A model generated the notes under the pieces. It was not told the origin of the DNA. It searched no databases and saw nothing but the letters and a program-made list of their open reading frames with translations. The translations under genes and the position numbers were made by a program. A stretch of DNA of 64,000 bases from Beroe forskalii (lineage: Eukaryota > Ctenophora > Nuda > Beroida > Beroidae), in the NCBI GenBank assembly GCA_011033025.1, contig WFMF01000265.1:124001-188000 (forward strand), given 5' to 3'. This document shows, piece after piece, positions 32,046 to 47,600 of the stretch (positions are counted from its first letter, which is position 1; the number at the start of each line of letters is the position of its first letter).

Positions 32046-32683
32046 ATACGAAAAAGGTCTTCAATTTTTCACCCCCTCTTGAAGCCATGGCCCATGAATA
32101 CAACGTACACTATCATAAATGCAAATGAACGCAAATTGAACAATCACAGACGCGAACGATCTGACTGAGCTGATCGCCTGACCCGACCCCCTCCGCCGCG
32201 CGCGCCAGATAATTAATTTGCCGCGCGCGGCGCGGCGCGCCAAAGAAAAGTTAGCGCGCTGCGTATCTAGAATTAAAATGCCCGCGCGTTCCTGTTTCGT
32301 CAATTTTACCGGAGAGATTCTTTGGCCACACCATCAAACATGTCACACTAATTTTTACACCCTGATTTTTATACGATATTACACTCGGCTTAGTGGAGGT
32401 GTATGTTGAAGACAAATAAACGATGATGTTAGAATATCCGATTAGAAAATTTTGCATTCCAATTTTCATGTATTAAATAATTGAGTGCCACCTTTTTCGT
32501 ATGAAAAGAAATGTACTTTGTTTTCATTCATTCAACGTAGGACAGCCTTAATTGAATTATCTCAAGATAACAAAGACGTAAGCGATATACCGGAAAATCA
32601 TGGCATGATTTGTTTCTCGTTTCATTTCGAGTAAAATTACATGTTCTGTTTTCGATAAGTTACCAAAGAGCCAGGCTCAGGCC
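32046..32683. other. Intergenic DNA 3' of DDX20
   Basis: Includes a GC-rich palindromic patch near 32196-32240 (CGCCGCGCGCG, GCGCGGCGCGGCGCGCC) and otherwise AT-rich 3' flank. No gene supported. Confidence 0.55.
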
Positions 32684-35600
32684 TCACTGGCCCCATGCCT
32701 TATCCCAGACATCGCCCCAATGCGAGTCCGGAGTTTCCTGACCGTGAGGGGCTCTATTCTCACTCACACTGTGCCTCTCACTTATAGAGCCGCAATGTCT
32801 CCTGCTGTCACAGCACTGGTACTGAGTGTAGTGCTGTTGTTGAGGGTTGCTGCAGCAGTGAGCTGCTCCGTACATTGGTTGCGGCGCACAGGCCTGCGCC
32901 GCTGCGCCGCACATGGGAGGAGAGGAGCAGGAGGGTGCTCTAGCGGGGTATTGAGAAGCACACACGTGCGAGGGCGCCATGGGCGGCGGCGCGCACATTT
33001 GGCGCATGTGCCACCAGTGGCAAGGCGGCGCCATGACACAGCATGAGGGGTAGTTATAGGGCGGGGTGTGCGAGAAAACGCCCGAATCTCGGCTCTGTTC
33101 ACGGTGCAGCTCGTGCATGTCTCCGGCTGGTCGGGGGTAATGTCCGCCGCAGCACCCAGACCGCATGGCGCCAAGAGACGAGTGGGAGTGGCACATGCGC
33201 CCACCTTGCGAGGAGGAGCCGAGGGAGTTAACGGAGTAGCACGAGGGGTCGTCAAAGGGCGTGTCTTCCGACCTACAGCAACTCTTACCACTCTCAGGAT
33301 GCTTCGGAGGTTGCTCGCCCCGCGTGGTGTTGCTTTGAGCAACATCGTGGGTTGCTGCGGCAGCTTCGGGCGTGTCACACGAAGGTTGACGACACGGCGC
33401 TGCAGCGGCGGCAATTGGCGCCGCAGTCGAAACGTCCGGCGGCGTCCGCTTACCTGCCAGCGGGTCCTGATCCGCAGAATTAGCAATAAAACCGTGGGAA
33501 ACAAACCGGGAAAGCCGGAGTTTCTCCTGACTGACGGACTCCACCTCACACTGCGCCGTAGAGGATCTCTTGATGATCTCAGACTTGTGGGGCATGAACC
33601 CTCTCCAGTCGTTATCGTACTGCTTCTCCACAAACTCACACTTCAAACACAGGTAATTCTCCAGGAGGAACTTTACGTTAATAGCTTTGGAGTGGATCAG
33701 ACACCCGGCTGAAGACACCGCCTCAGATCGCCACTTAGGGGTGTGGGGCGAGAGAATGGCGGAGTTGGCGAGGTCAGCGGCTGCTGCCGCCCGGCGCCCT
33801 GACTGGGATTTGGGCGACGTAACACTCAGGGATTTGGGGGGTTTCCGGGACTTCTTCTGGTTTTTAGATCCCCTCCGGGACCTCCCGTCCCCATTCCCCT
33901 CTACCTCCGAGGGGGGTTTCACAGACCCACTCGTGGAGGGGGTGTCTACTGCCACCTCATCCTCCGGCATCAGACTCAGACTCCCCAGGGCTTCAGTAAA
34001 GAGGGACTGATCCTCGGACTGGTACGTGGTGACGTCCTGACTACTGAACTTAAACACGGAACCGGCGTCGTCTTCAGAAGGGAGGCCGGCCGACTCGATC
34101 TGACAGGGGATCTTACCTGGACAATGGGGGAGGGATGAGAGGGATCTTACCTGGACAAAGGGGAGGGGATGGTTAAACTTAAGTGGGATGAAAAAATCTT
34201 TCGGGAAACAAGCAATGAATAGGAATGATAAGAGATTCTTCATCAGTGCTATATCCCGAATTATGGGGGGGGGGGGTTGTCGCCGGACACAACGATCAAA
34301 AATACGAAAAAAATCCAGCATGGTGAAGAAGCATAAGAGGCAGATTCAAAAAGAAATTTGATGTTTCTAAAAATGTATTCCACTCAGTAAACAACAATTC
34401 TCCAGTGCTGCCGTAAATAGAACACACAACTAAACGAGAGTATTACATAAAACAGTCGTTTGAGCAGTAACCATTACCGTGTCTCAATATATATAAGGAT
34501 GCATGTCATTATTGAACAGCGCTCAATACTTCATTTATATAATATTCCGTTTATTGGATTCCGCTGAGGTAGGAAGTAGGAAACATCTTCCGCCAATGAT
34601 CGACCGAGGGCAGGTTTCGTGACCTGCCGGTAAAACTTTAATTCTCGGTAAAAACTGAGGACGAGTCCTCAGTCGATCATTGTCTTTTGAAATTTTTCGG
34701 AAAAAATTAAAATGGGGGGGAGGGTGGAAGTGTTTCTGATCATACTTATCATTGATAAGAAAGTCTGCATCTAACGAATTCTCAGACAGCCACTGAGGAT
34801 ATGAAGGTTTTTTTGCAAAAAACAAACTGTTATTGCCTAAAACTACATAAGGGGCATATTTAATCAAACTTAACTTCCAACAAACTTACCTAAACTTCCA
34901 AGACTGGACAAAGCAGCATCTTTGTCCACCTTCCCTTCACACACTTCCTTTTCCACACCGTTGACACCAGTTCCATTGACACCGGTTCCATTGACACCAG
35001 TTCCATTGACACCACCGTCCACTACGCAGGTGTCAGGAGTGTCACCGTTAGATGTGGTGTCAGGGAGCGGGGGATTTTCCTCCACACAGTTCATGGGATT
35101 TGTAGGCGATTTCGTCTCAAAGAAAAGAGAGGAAATTCAACAATCAATCAACGATAACGTTCCATGAAAGCATAAATACTTAAATAATAGCTACCAAAAT
35201 GTGCAGGGTCAAGAGAGGTGGTTAGAAGATAAGTTGATTAAAATATGAGTCATGTGTAAAAGATTTGAGTTCTTGTACTTTCGCTTTTTTCAACCGAAAG
35301 CCACAAAAAGTGGGAATTGAAAATGATCTAATATTGGACACTGGCCATTCTATGTACATTGAATACACACGGTATACTGTACACGACTCACAAGGATATG
35401 GCATGAACATTTGAATAAACATATCGGCTATCATTAGTGAATTAATCGCAATGAAGGGGACCGAATTCAACACAGTAGAGGCAAAGGTAAGTTAAATAAC
35501 TTAATTAACAAAAGGCGTAGCAAAATGAATTAAATATAACCATACTAAGACGGAATATTATTAATATACTGATGATGAAAGCAGAATTATTGCACAGGAA

Positions 35601-38600
35601 TATATTACAAAGTATTATGAAATAAATGCAGTGTACTCCACAGGGTATAAATACAGAGTGCTACAGTAAAAATGCGAGGTATTCGGAAACCCACCAAATG
35701 CGGCACTGATTCACGGGATATTTAATAATGACACATTTTGACAGTTAAACGTGTAACATGAAATCACGATAAACTTCAAAACATGAAATCACGACCTTGT
35801 TTAGTTTTCCTCGGGTTTCGCAGTCTCTTCTGGTAAAATTGTTTCAAAAGACAACGACTTTTATCGAAAAACGGCACTCGGAATTTAAAATAGTAGAATT
35901 GACGTCACTAACGCGAGATTTACGTCAGATTTTGTGTAATTTTTGGGCTGCAAACGTAAGTTTTAGCAAAATTCCATAACCGATACCGTCACAACCCGAA
36001 CAATCCTCTAAAAACAGGCAGCAGAATTCGAATTATAAAAAGTGGTGAGTGATATTTACGCATGGAAAGTCGGCATTACGACATCGGCAGTGCCCTTTAC
36101 AGCTTTACGTACGTGTCTTAACGTACGTGTATGCGATAGTGCAATAGTGTGTCGTAAGTGTGTACAAGCTACAACTGTACAATTAATGTGTATAGTTACT
36201 GGGTATGAATGTTGTGTACAATTATAAGTGTGTACAGTTAGTGTGTGTAGTTAATGTGTATAGTTAGAGATACTCATTTCTCATAACTCACCATGTACTA
36301 ATGTGTAACTGAAAAGTACATAATACATACCGGTACATAAGGTCGCAAAACACTATTTCTAAGCTATAAAATGTAAAACCCACCTTGGAAGAGACTGTCA
36401 CAGTTGTTCTGAGAAGGTTGAGGTCCTGAGACGAGGCTGGTTCACTCTGAGACCACCCGTTAGAGTTTGGATGGGTAACTGGTTCAGTGGACTGAGTAGT
36501 AGGGCCCGCGGACTGAAATAGTGAACACGTGAGCTAGTGAACGAATAAAATTGTGAAACAGTGAACAGAATTTCAGGTGTCCGAATTTTTTATTAAGCCT
36601 CATGTGAAACCTAAAATAGTATGCTTTATGTTACTGCACAATTAGTTTGAGGCGCAGTAGACGGCACTAAATCCCCTTCAGCTGGAGGTGAAGGAGGACT
36701 AGTAAACACTGACTCTGGAGTAAGTGAAGTAGAGATGTGAGGTGCACTGCTGCTACCACTACTCCTACTACTGCTACTGTTGGAGAGGACTGAGAGGTGG
36801 GAGGGTGGGGGTAGGAGAGATTGGGTGGGATGAGAGGAAGAGGAGACTTGCGTGGGGAGAGTGGAGGTTTGAGTGGGTTGAGAGGAGGGCTGTGTCTGGG
36901 ACTGGGGAGGGACGAGGGTGGCAGGAGTTTGCTGATCTGGGACTTTGCTCCGTCTTAGAAGCTCTGTTATCTTGTTGTAGGTAGGACCTTCCTTAACGTC
37001 TACCTAGGGGAGGTGAGATCTTAGAATGATTTATTCCTGCAATTGTGAGCGGGTTGTTTTCGCTGATGATTGTGTGAACTTTGACCAATTTGAAGACTTT
37101 AGAGTGGAGAGGTATTAGAATTGAATTCAAGGACACCAGACAATCACTTCCTAAACACATGACAACGCAATGACAACAAACCCTGATCAATATCATTGAG
37201 AACGGATGACCATATGGGGATGACCAAAACGTCATTACTTAATTACTTAATTTAAAAATTTGCTGCTTGGTTAATTTTCAATGAGTAGATAGGACAGCGT
37301 ATCCCTCAAACAATTCTTTTATTGCGCTCTCGAAATACGTTGAAAACATAGAAGAATTGCTCTCAGCTATTATAATGAAAGATATAGGTAAGTACGAACA
37401 GTAGGCGGATGAGTTTTACATCATTATAGCGTTCCACTGTATTGAATTAGTGACCTTAAAAGAATAAACAGCACAAAGCTCTGCTGGATGGAAGGATGAC
37501 CAGGAATGTGATTACCAAACGCTATATATTTTCTACTGTGATCTATGTAAGTGATACTTTTTTGGGGGTCTGGGGGTGAGATTGGCGATTCTCACCTCCG
37601 TAAAGCCAAAAATCATATATTAACGTTGGCAAGTTAATTAGATTTGATTATAATGTATCTCTATGATTTTGGTCATCCTTGAGCTCTCGAGCGCAAAGGC
37701 AGATCATGATATACGCTCAGAATAAATAGGTAGTCGCAATGATGCCATTAACATTGTGTGCGCTGTCAAATTGTTGAAAATAACCGCCTATTTTTCGCGT
37801 GTGGGGTATAATTGAGTAATAATAAGATCTTACTTGGCTGGGACCGGATAGATACGCTGATATATGGGAACTGGAATGCTCTGAATTTTATAGCATGCAA
37901 ATATTTATCAAGGACAGTGCGTTGTTTTGATACTAGCTCTTTTGTTCTAACATGTCGAAGTTCGCCCGAAGTGACAGGGTGCAGTTAAAGCTCATCTCGC
38001 ATCTAGGTCACAACTAGGACGACTCACTACTGCAAACATAATTAACAATTTACGTTTCGAATTTAATAATCTAGATGGTATCATGCACACAATACTCGAT
38101 AAAGATTCGCAATTCAGTTCAGTGACATGATTTGTAATTACCTGTTACGCCCATCCACTTATGTAAACATTTAGTGTTTAAGCAAGTGCGTGTTTGTATC
38201 ACTATCATGTCGGTGCATATTGTATCGCTTAGTTTGGTCGGGTTTGTGAGTGTGGTGCACGTATATTGCACAGTTCTTTTAACTCGTTTTTGACCCGTTT
38301 TTAACCTGATTTCAATTATTTGTTATCTTTAAATGATTATTTTAGAAACATTAACCAATATCACGCACTAATTTATATATTTTAGGATAATTTCTGTGGG
38401 AAGTGAGAGAGTTGCCCGAGATGTGCCCCAGGTGTGTCCGAGATGTTCCCCAGGTGCATGCCCGAGGGGTTCCCGAGGTGTGCCCCAGGTGGTTGTGACT
38501 TGTGCCCATATGTGCCCCAGGTGTGTCTTGTGCCCCAGGTGTGCTCGAAATGTGCCCCAGGTGTGCCCGAAATGTGCCCCAGGTGTGCCCAGGTTGTGCA

Positions 38601-41600
38601 TCGGCGAAACTAATTTGTGACACTCTTCAACTAAATAAGTTCAACTGCAATGCGTGATTACTGATTACCTAATATATTTTCTACAATCTTCGATCAAAAT
38701 TTCCTGAATACCATTTAAGTTTTAAAGCTCAAAAATCAATATATTTTTTTCCGAAAGAAATTTTCAAAAAATGGATGACCAAATTTCACCTCGGGGATGA
38801 CCAATTAGATACGATGTTGATATGGGACAACAAACCAAAGTGGAACGTATAAAAACTGAAGGCAACTGAAGCAGTGGCATATATCAAACAAAACCTATCC
38901 CACAACCAAGGAAACAGGTTGCGTGGCAAGTGCAATTTGCGTGGAATGTTGCGTGGAATAGGTATGTAATTTACAGGGTAGTTACTGCACATCCAACAGA
39001 ATAACAGATATATTGACACAGTAGCTTCAGCAGGTTATTAAAAGTGCGTCGTATGACGTAAATACTGGGGAAATGGCGTCTTTGTCATATCTAACTAGAT
39101 AGTGCAGGTAAAGACGTCAATGGTGACGTTATAGTTAAGCAACTAGTTATAGTCCAAACTCTTACGTCTTACGCAGCTAGTAGGCGAGGGCCGAGGAAAA
39201 AGAATGAACAAGCAGTGAAAAGGAAAGGCCAAAGGGCAAACACAAAACGAAAATATAGCTTACAAAAAAGAGCAAACAGACAAATAAAAAACGAACTTAA
39301 ACCCTCGCTACAAAGGTCACTGGTCAATAGACAGACTCCAAATATAGCAAACCATTTTCAACGTTATATACAGTTATTACAGCTATAAAAAGTATATATA
39401 AATAGACAATTATCTCAGAGCTACTACTTATATAGAGGAGAAGAACTAAGTACCAGGTAGGTAAAACAAACATGTCCTAAAATGGTAGCGGTAGAATCTA
39501 AATATAGAAATATATATTGGATAGAACTACTGAAATAGTCTGGGGGTGCTTCGAAAAAGGGATAATAACCGTTTATAAAGACTACCCAACTTTACTGCTG
39601 AGTTATACTGTTCATAGAGTTCATTGGATATATTGACTGAATACATGAATTTGTACGAAATGTATAGATGAAAATCTATATTGTAATGTACACGAATGCA
39701 AACTAATACATTTTAGAGAGTTCACCGGAGAACTTATCAACTTAACAAGGCAATGTACTTAACAAAGTCATTTCTACGCAACTGACAACATCACATTATA
39801 ATATATGTACTTTAGATGCTAACAGGGAGATTTATATATACTCCCCCTCCGCAAGACCAATAGGCGGTTATGATGACGTCACTATCATACCACAAAGTGG
39901 TGCGTTGATGATGTTTGCAACCGCCTATATTTTCATATTCCTCGCGTGAGGTTCTCTCTCCTTTATCTAAGCTACGTGTGATCAGTATGATGTTGTAACT
40001 TTACAGTATACGTCATCCCCGGCGTTCTCGAGAAGCATATCATATTATGAGGAATATGCTGAGTTCCAAGTCTTAAAAGTGGTGGTATGTGTTTTAACAA
40101 TACACTCATATATTACGTGTATCATCTTAACACGTTGTTGTAGTACTTGTATCATGAGGTAATGTTCTTTTATCGGAATATTTAAAGAAACGTTTCAAAG
40201 CGTGAGAAAGTTAGGTGCTCTTTAATATGAAAGTAAAAACGAACGGATAGAAAAATTGACGGAAGCAGAATGATGGATAGAACGGAAATTGAGCGACATT
40301 AACGGAAATTTCATAACGGAAATCAAGTTACAAGAGAAAGGTTTATTGATAATATGATCAGAGCGAAAACTTACGATTAAACATTCAGCAAGAATGATCG
40401 AAACAAAGAAACAAAGAAAACAGAATACAGCGGAGTGAGATCATAAGGTGATTTCGACACTAGATAAATCACGTCAGAGACCGCTCTCTCCTATAGTGAC
40501 GTCACTCAATAAGATCGTGATATATAACAACACATTGTATAACACAACGTTATATACATGTAATAAAGTATGTGTGTCATAAGGGGGCAGTCTTATTATA
40601 TGTGAAAGAAATGTAAGTAGCGGATGAGTGATGTTCGTAATATTATATTATTATCCACATTACAATGACGACAGGTTGGTAGAAACACGTGACTATCACG
40701 AGATGGTCACGTGACTACTGTAAGATGGTCACGTGACAGAATAACGCGTTGCCAAGGTAACGCACGTGATCGATCACGCGCGTTACGCATATTATTATTA
40801 CTTTAGGTTTAGTGTTACCTGGTATTTTTGTTCGAGGTCCTGGATAAACATGTGTTCTTTCTGACTGGCGATAATGGAGATTGATGAGCCGTATTTGCCG
40901 AAGCGACCGGCTCGACCTAAATAAAGATTTATTAATTTATCATAATACAGTGATCGATGAAGATTATTGAAGGATGAATCAAATTAATATTATCATGAAT
41001 GTTTCAAAATTAACCACATTTTGCAGAATGTTTCGAAATTAGGGCCAGATTATTATACAGATTACAGAATGTTTCGAAATTAGCCAGATTATTTTAGAGA
41101 TGACGAATTCCCTTTTAGAGGGGGCAAGAGGAAATATGCAGTACCATATTACAAGAACATAATGAATTGATAAGGAAATATCACATTATGTGCTACATTA
41201 TGTAACAGCTAATATAATTCAATACTTTGTCGACTTAGTAGGACTTCATAGTTCATATTTGGACACCGAAATTCCCATGGTCATTAAGATAAATAAAATT
41301 TTGAGCGAGATTTAAATTTACAAGGTTTCAGGGGTCACCAAATTTATTTTGGGGGGGAACAGAACTTTATCATTACCACCGGACCCAAGAACCATATTTT
41401 TGTGGTAATTTGAGAAAGGAATGTCCCCCAAAATTCTTCAGTTTTAATAAAAGTATTACGCATGACCTCATATAAAGTGATAGCAGTATCAAATAACCGG
41501 TAATTTCGTTCTCTGAAAGAGATGTTTATAAATAGACTTCTCCGTATACCTGAAAGTGTTATGCCCCGCGAATAGAATCACGGACAATAATTAAAATTCT

Positions 41601-44600
41601 AAACAATTTGCATAATTCAATCAAAAATCGATATGGTTTATCGATTTGTTATCGAAAAACCGTAATTACATTCCTATAAACATCATAATGAATAAATTAC
41701 ATGAATTCAAATGAAATGGGACGCGACTGGCGCCACGAAGATGACCTTTTTTCATATTAGGTCTCCGGTAAAATTGAAAAAAATCACAAATCACATAATC
41801 TCAAATATGATTTATTAAATAGGGGGGGGGGGGACATTTTTTCAAAATTTGAAATTCAAAATAATTAATTACGCTGCAAGAATCAAACAATTATGGAAGT
41901 ATGGAGTACCATTCGACTTAGCCACCTGAAAAGTAAAATCAATCCACTATGGAATGAAAAACAATTCCATCTTGAAAGTTCGAACCACAGTTGACTCTGA
42001 AATTCAGTGTGATTATATGTTTTCCTTGCCAACGTGGACCCTGAAATAGATTTTGTTTTAATCCCGTCTTTCCAGTAACTCAGTAAGATTGCCTGAATGA
42101 TTATCTGTTTATTTGTACTTTTTTGTCAGATTTTCATTCAATCACGACTTTGTAAAGAAGTTCAGTTTTCAACACAACAATCTGTTTGCCCATCAATATA
42201 AAAACAAATGTTGTCATCATATCTGTCTGCCTGTTTGTGTATTTATCTGTCTGTCTGTCTGTCTGTCTGTAACTGACCTGCTCTATGCAGGTAAGTATGA
42301 GGGTCAGGTGTTCCCAGGGTATTCACAGGTAGGTCCATGTTAACCACCAAATCCACGTGTTCGTTGTCTATCCCACGTGCAGTGACGTCAGTGCTGATAA
42401 GGACCCGGAACCTGGGAACCACTGCCGTAGTGTTACAATGGAATTGAAGAAACACTGCTTAGAGCAGATTTAGCAAAATTTAGTGAAGCCCGAATTTGGA
42501 AATTGGGGAATCAAAACTCAACTTAATTCTAGAGAATACTATTCTCTAAATTCCATATATACCATTCCCTAAATTAATGAATATCATTGCCTAAAAAGCT
42601 AAAATAAAATTCCCTAAATCCTCCTTCGCTACCTGCACTCCCTGAAGTCTGCCATGGCCTGGGACCTATCCTTCTGCAGCATGTTTCCCGCAATGAGTTG
42701 GTTGGAGAACCCCTCCCTCGTTAAACAAACACTGATCTCCTCTGCTCCGGTCTGGTAGTTGGAGAACACCAGACACTGCTCAAACACTACGTGCGAGAGT
42801 ACTTCTACCAGCCTGGTGGTAATAGTCCTAGATTAATGGGGGACTTCTACCAACTTAGGGGGAGAGATCATTACTCTTATCTCCCTCTACTAGCCTATAG
42901 AGGGAGATAAGAGTACTTAACCAACTTAGATGAACGGTAAATTGAGTATTAATAACATTTCAGAAGGAAGGTTCCTTCTACTAGCCCATTGATCAGCCGA
43001 GGACAGCTTTTGTGACCGAGTAAGACCGACTACTGAGGCCTACGACTCGGCCACAAACCCTGCGATCGATAGTCGTACCAAGCTAGGGGAAAGGGCTTCT
43101 CACAATCGAAGAGTTTAGAGTCGTCGATCCCACGTCATGATACAATGCGCCTCGCCCACAGATTGTTCTTAACAATTAGTCAATTAACAATACATTGTAA
43201 ATCTGGGGTGTAACCCAAAGCATATTTTAATAAAACTTAAGCAGTTTGGGCGTGTTGACAGTAAATAGTTGCAACTACAATTGTATTCTCGGTATGTAGG
43301 TATTGCGTAGATCTAGATTACAATGCTAGAAAATTCGAGAAGGAGAGTATGAATGTGTCCTTCAAATTTAAGAGGTAGAAGTTTAAACTTCCACTGATAC
43401 GGGAGATCATTTCTAAAGTCATATGCGATAATTGTGTTCAGCTGTCTTTCAAATAACATGATTGTAAAATGTATCAGTACGTGAAGTGCGTAGAAAAGAA
43501 CTATTGCTTAACACGTTTATGGTTAAATTATATAAATCAAAGCCGTCTGTACCCTATGAAACATATTCTATGCGGAGAAGTTGAACATGGACTGACCTGG
43601 ATATCTTGTTGCAGAAGATCTGATGCTTGACTTTGTCGGTTTTGACGGTGTAGTAGTAGTGGTGGATGCCTTCCAACCCCAGATTGTCAGCACTCAGTCT
43701 CACGTAGTAAGGGTCACGCATCAACGTGTTGAACTTAGAGTCGATGTCCTGTAGGAGGGAATTAAACAGGTTGGAACAAATAACGGGAATGAAAAAAAGG
43801 TTGTATCATTGGGTTTTAGTAGATCCAAAAACATTTGTTATTAAATGCCCAATTTTTGTCCATACCAAACTCAAAACAACTTTTAGATAAATTAAATGCA
43901 TCGTCAGTATCATTTCAATTCCGGTTACCAAACCGATCACATGTCACGTGGTTACACGCCACGTGATCAGTATTTGTCACTCGTTCAGACACTTGATTAT
44001 CTATTACGTGACTTAACGCGTTATCAGTCACGTGATCAGTCATGATTCTCAGTGACAGGAGAGTTTTCTTTGGAGTTGTTTGATGAAAATACTCCGCAAC
44101 ATTGTCATGAAGCTTGGGGGAAGTTTGGAACTTCAAGAACAAAATGGTGCAGATTTCAAGAATATAGATAGCTCAGACAAAACTCAGAAAGATTGCTCCC
44201 AAACGATAAGGAAACAAGACACTATCTGAAGTAGTATTTAATGTAAATCAGGGCCGTAATTCTCAATTTCGAGTTCTCGAATTTCAATGTCTGAGGATGA
44301 ATTTTGGGCTACAGAAATGGGTAAGAATCGTGAAAAATTATGAGTCGTATAAAATAATTTTTCATGTTAAAAACCGTGCAGACATATTGTGCCTCTTACC
44401 CAACTCATTGTTAGCCCAGAGCACTTTGCTTGTTGTTTAATATGAACATTGAATCTTTTTGACTTCCCCAAGATATCCCTGAGGCTGAAACATGGTCATG
44501 GAGCTTGGGAAAGGATGCAAACGGTTTCAAGCAAGGCATTCAGCCACCGTTTCGCCCAATGAGCCAATGGTTAGAAGACACTCTATCCTCCATCCGGAGC

Positions 44601-47600
44601 TCGCCCTCAATCATTAAATCTTTTTATTCATTCGAGTTTGTCACTTGCATAAATCTATGAGCATGTTATGAGTATGATATGAGCACGATATTTAGTTAGC
44701 ACTTCGTACTGTGGTTTGTAGATAAAAATACCATGATGAACCTACAAACTAGCATACATGAAGAGTTGATGTTGAAACCTTCACAATTGCGAATGATGTA
44801 ATTGTTCCCCATTCAATGTAAACTGTAAAGATCAGTAAATTTGGAAATTTTAAAGGAGAGTCAGTTCAAAATTGGGGGCTTCAGCCCCAACGTTAAATTA
44901 CGGCCCTGATGTAAATTGCAAAGCTATGCAGCGACTAAATGCACGGCGTTAAATAGGTACTGTTGAAGTTATAAGACTAATTGAAGATCTGAATTCTTGA
45001 AGCTGATTGATTAACACGAGTTTTATAAAAATCGGGATGAAGGATATAAATTCAACGTACAAGCAACAAGTCTTTGAATTGACCAACACCAGATGCTACC
45101 GCTAAAACGAATAAAATATTTAACAAATTAGGCAAGAGCTAAAACTCTAAAACGAACAAAAGTACAGATCAACTAAACCTTTTACTGTTTAAAATAGAAC
45201 GATATGAATCAGAGGAAAGAGCCACGCCCCTGGTTTTATATAAAATACCTCCTGACGTTTAACCAGTGCTCAAACACATATTCCAAACGACAAAAATATA
45301 TTACGATACACTCACAAAATATTATTACATATGTAAAAAGGAAGGAACTTTGCGTTGAGTCGCATGTTGAAAATAGGCGGATTGATTGCGTTAATTGGAC
45401 GCTTAAACACCTGATTAATTCGTCATTTCTAACCGCCTATTTTTTACTCGCGACCCCAATGTGTGCAGACCGTAAATTCCTGCTGGGCTATGAAGATCGT
45501 TGGAAAATATGCTCATGCAACGCACATATCATATGTTACAGTGTTGTAATTGCTGGACGTACCTTATTACAGGAAATTAAGTTTACATATAATTAAGCCC
45601 TAAGGTCTCAAAAAGGGCTTAATTTCATGCACCTTAATGACATGTATTCTTAATTTCATGAGGACTATTTTTTCAAGCAAATAAGTTCGAAAACATCGAT
45701 TTTTCATTTAGTATTGATACAGTATTGCATTGAATTGATGCCGGATGGAAAGCCTGGTATTGCCAAGACTATCAATAATGCAAGAGACACATAATGGAAA
45801 GTTGACACTTGACCCTCCATTGCCTATTTCTTCAAATCTTCATAGCTGAGTTTACATAGCATGCAATGTTTCCAAGGCTGATAACCAATAAGTATTCTGA
45901 GTTTTGTGGAAATATATTCTATCAACAATTTGATAGACCTGATGAAGTGATAAGACTCTCATGATGCTTTGATGACTTATTCTATAGGTTATTTTGTCAT
46001 AGTAATTATCGTCTCTGAAAATTCACCGATTGAAATTGTGTTCAGTGGGAATTGGAAATTAATTCAACCTATCAAATTTTCATATGAGAAGATCAAGCCT
46101 AAAATTCTTAATTCGTAAAATACAAAGTCTTAATTATTTGAATACAAGGCTGGAATTTCTATTTCATAATTTCAAAGACTTTCTATCTCCAAAATGATAA
46201 TTTGGCTGCATGTATTTAAGAATGCATTAAATTAAGCTTACATGTAATTAAGCCCTAAGGCCTCAAAAAAGGGCTTAATTTCATGTAGCTTAATGACATG
46301 TAGGCTCATTTTTCTGAAGGCGATATTTCCTGTAATAAGGTATTTCAATATTATGTTTGGGTGGGAATAATATTTACATGATTACGTGGAAATTGGACAA
46401 GTGCCAAAGTAAGAGGAGTTCACGGGAGTAAAATACTAAATAGCTCAGAGAGTAGATTTATTGCAGTTTCTACTCTTGGATTAATGTGACCATCCCCAGA
46501 TAAAGCATCTCCAAATGAAGGATCCCCAAATAAAGCATCTTTAATAAAGCAGGTAAGCAGTAAAATATCTTACGCAGTAAAGCAAGAGAAAATTAAACTT
46601 GCAGCTTGCACTAATCGGCTGCCCTGCCCTGTTCTAAATAGTGTTTAAGTGTTTATTACTACTTCAAGTTGAAATAGAGACCACTCAGAAAATTAATACT
46701 ACGAGAGAGCAAAAATATGCAATTAAGGAGAGCGCGTTCGTAGCGGTACAAATAATCAAGAGCATATTAAAAGCAAATTAACGAACACACAGGAACTAAC
46801 AAACTGACAAACAAACTGACAAACAAACTGACAAACAAACTGACAAAGCAGGAGAAATCAACGAAGCAAAACACACGTCAAAATCAGCACTAACTATTTT
46901 TATTAACATTAAATTACCGTACAACACACATGAATGTATGAATGATAGCCGATTTGACCTCAATAATTCCCAACTCTAAACCTTTACAGAGACTTCACAC
47001 AACCTACAGGGACTTTATCAATACACGGATATAGCGTTTCCTTGAGCAATAAACTTACAGTGCGGATAGTGCTACCAAGCGTCATATAAATTGGTGAACT
47101 GTGCGCACAGCTGGGAAAGCCATACTTTTGTAATATACCAGTGAATATATCAATAATATTATACAACACCTTATCATGATAACATATTAATATTATGCGC
47201 AATTGCTTACATATATTATGTTTCCTAAAGACTGGAAGGCGGTATGAAGTGATATAACACATGGAGAATTACAAAAATAAAATCTAAATAGTAGTCTATA
47301 TTTATCACATATATGTCTCAAAAGCAATGGCCAGAGCGGACTCTCTCAGTTTCGATTCCTGAAGGAAGATAGGTGAAGACTGAAGATACTCGTAGCGTTG
47401 AGTGCTAGCCCCTAGTTTAGGGTAAAGTACCGGTAAGCGGTACCCATCCCCCCAATGATTCTAAAACAAGATGCTCAAAGTGATAATGAAAACGTCTGGG
47501 GTACACCTCAAAGGCTATGGTTTGAAGATGCCCATCACCCGATGAGGAGAAAGGAGCCAGATGGGTCAGCTGTGCGAACCGCCTCGACTGCGTCTCGAAG

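Larger units (their letters stand above)
37004..40818. other. Large DDX20 intron (exon 9 to exon 10)
   Basis: 3.8 kb of intron. Besides the repeats listed separately (38400-38600, 37724-37794, 39860-39928, E-box cluster at 40680-40790) I see no gene in it. Confidence 0.7.

Noticed and set aside
32720-33712. Long plus-strand frames in the last DDX20 exon
   Set aside because: Shadows of the GC-rich coding exon on the other strand, which joins in phase with DDX20.
38351-38623. Repeat-rich frames on both strands
   Set aside because: They are read-through of a minisatellite whose unit lacks stops.
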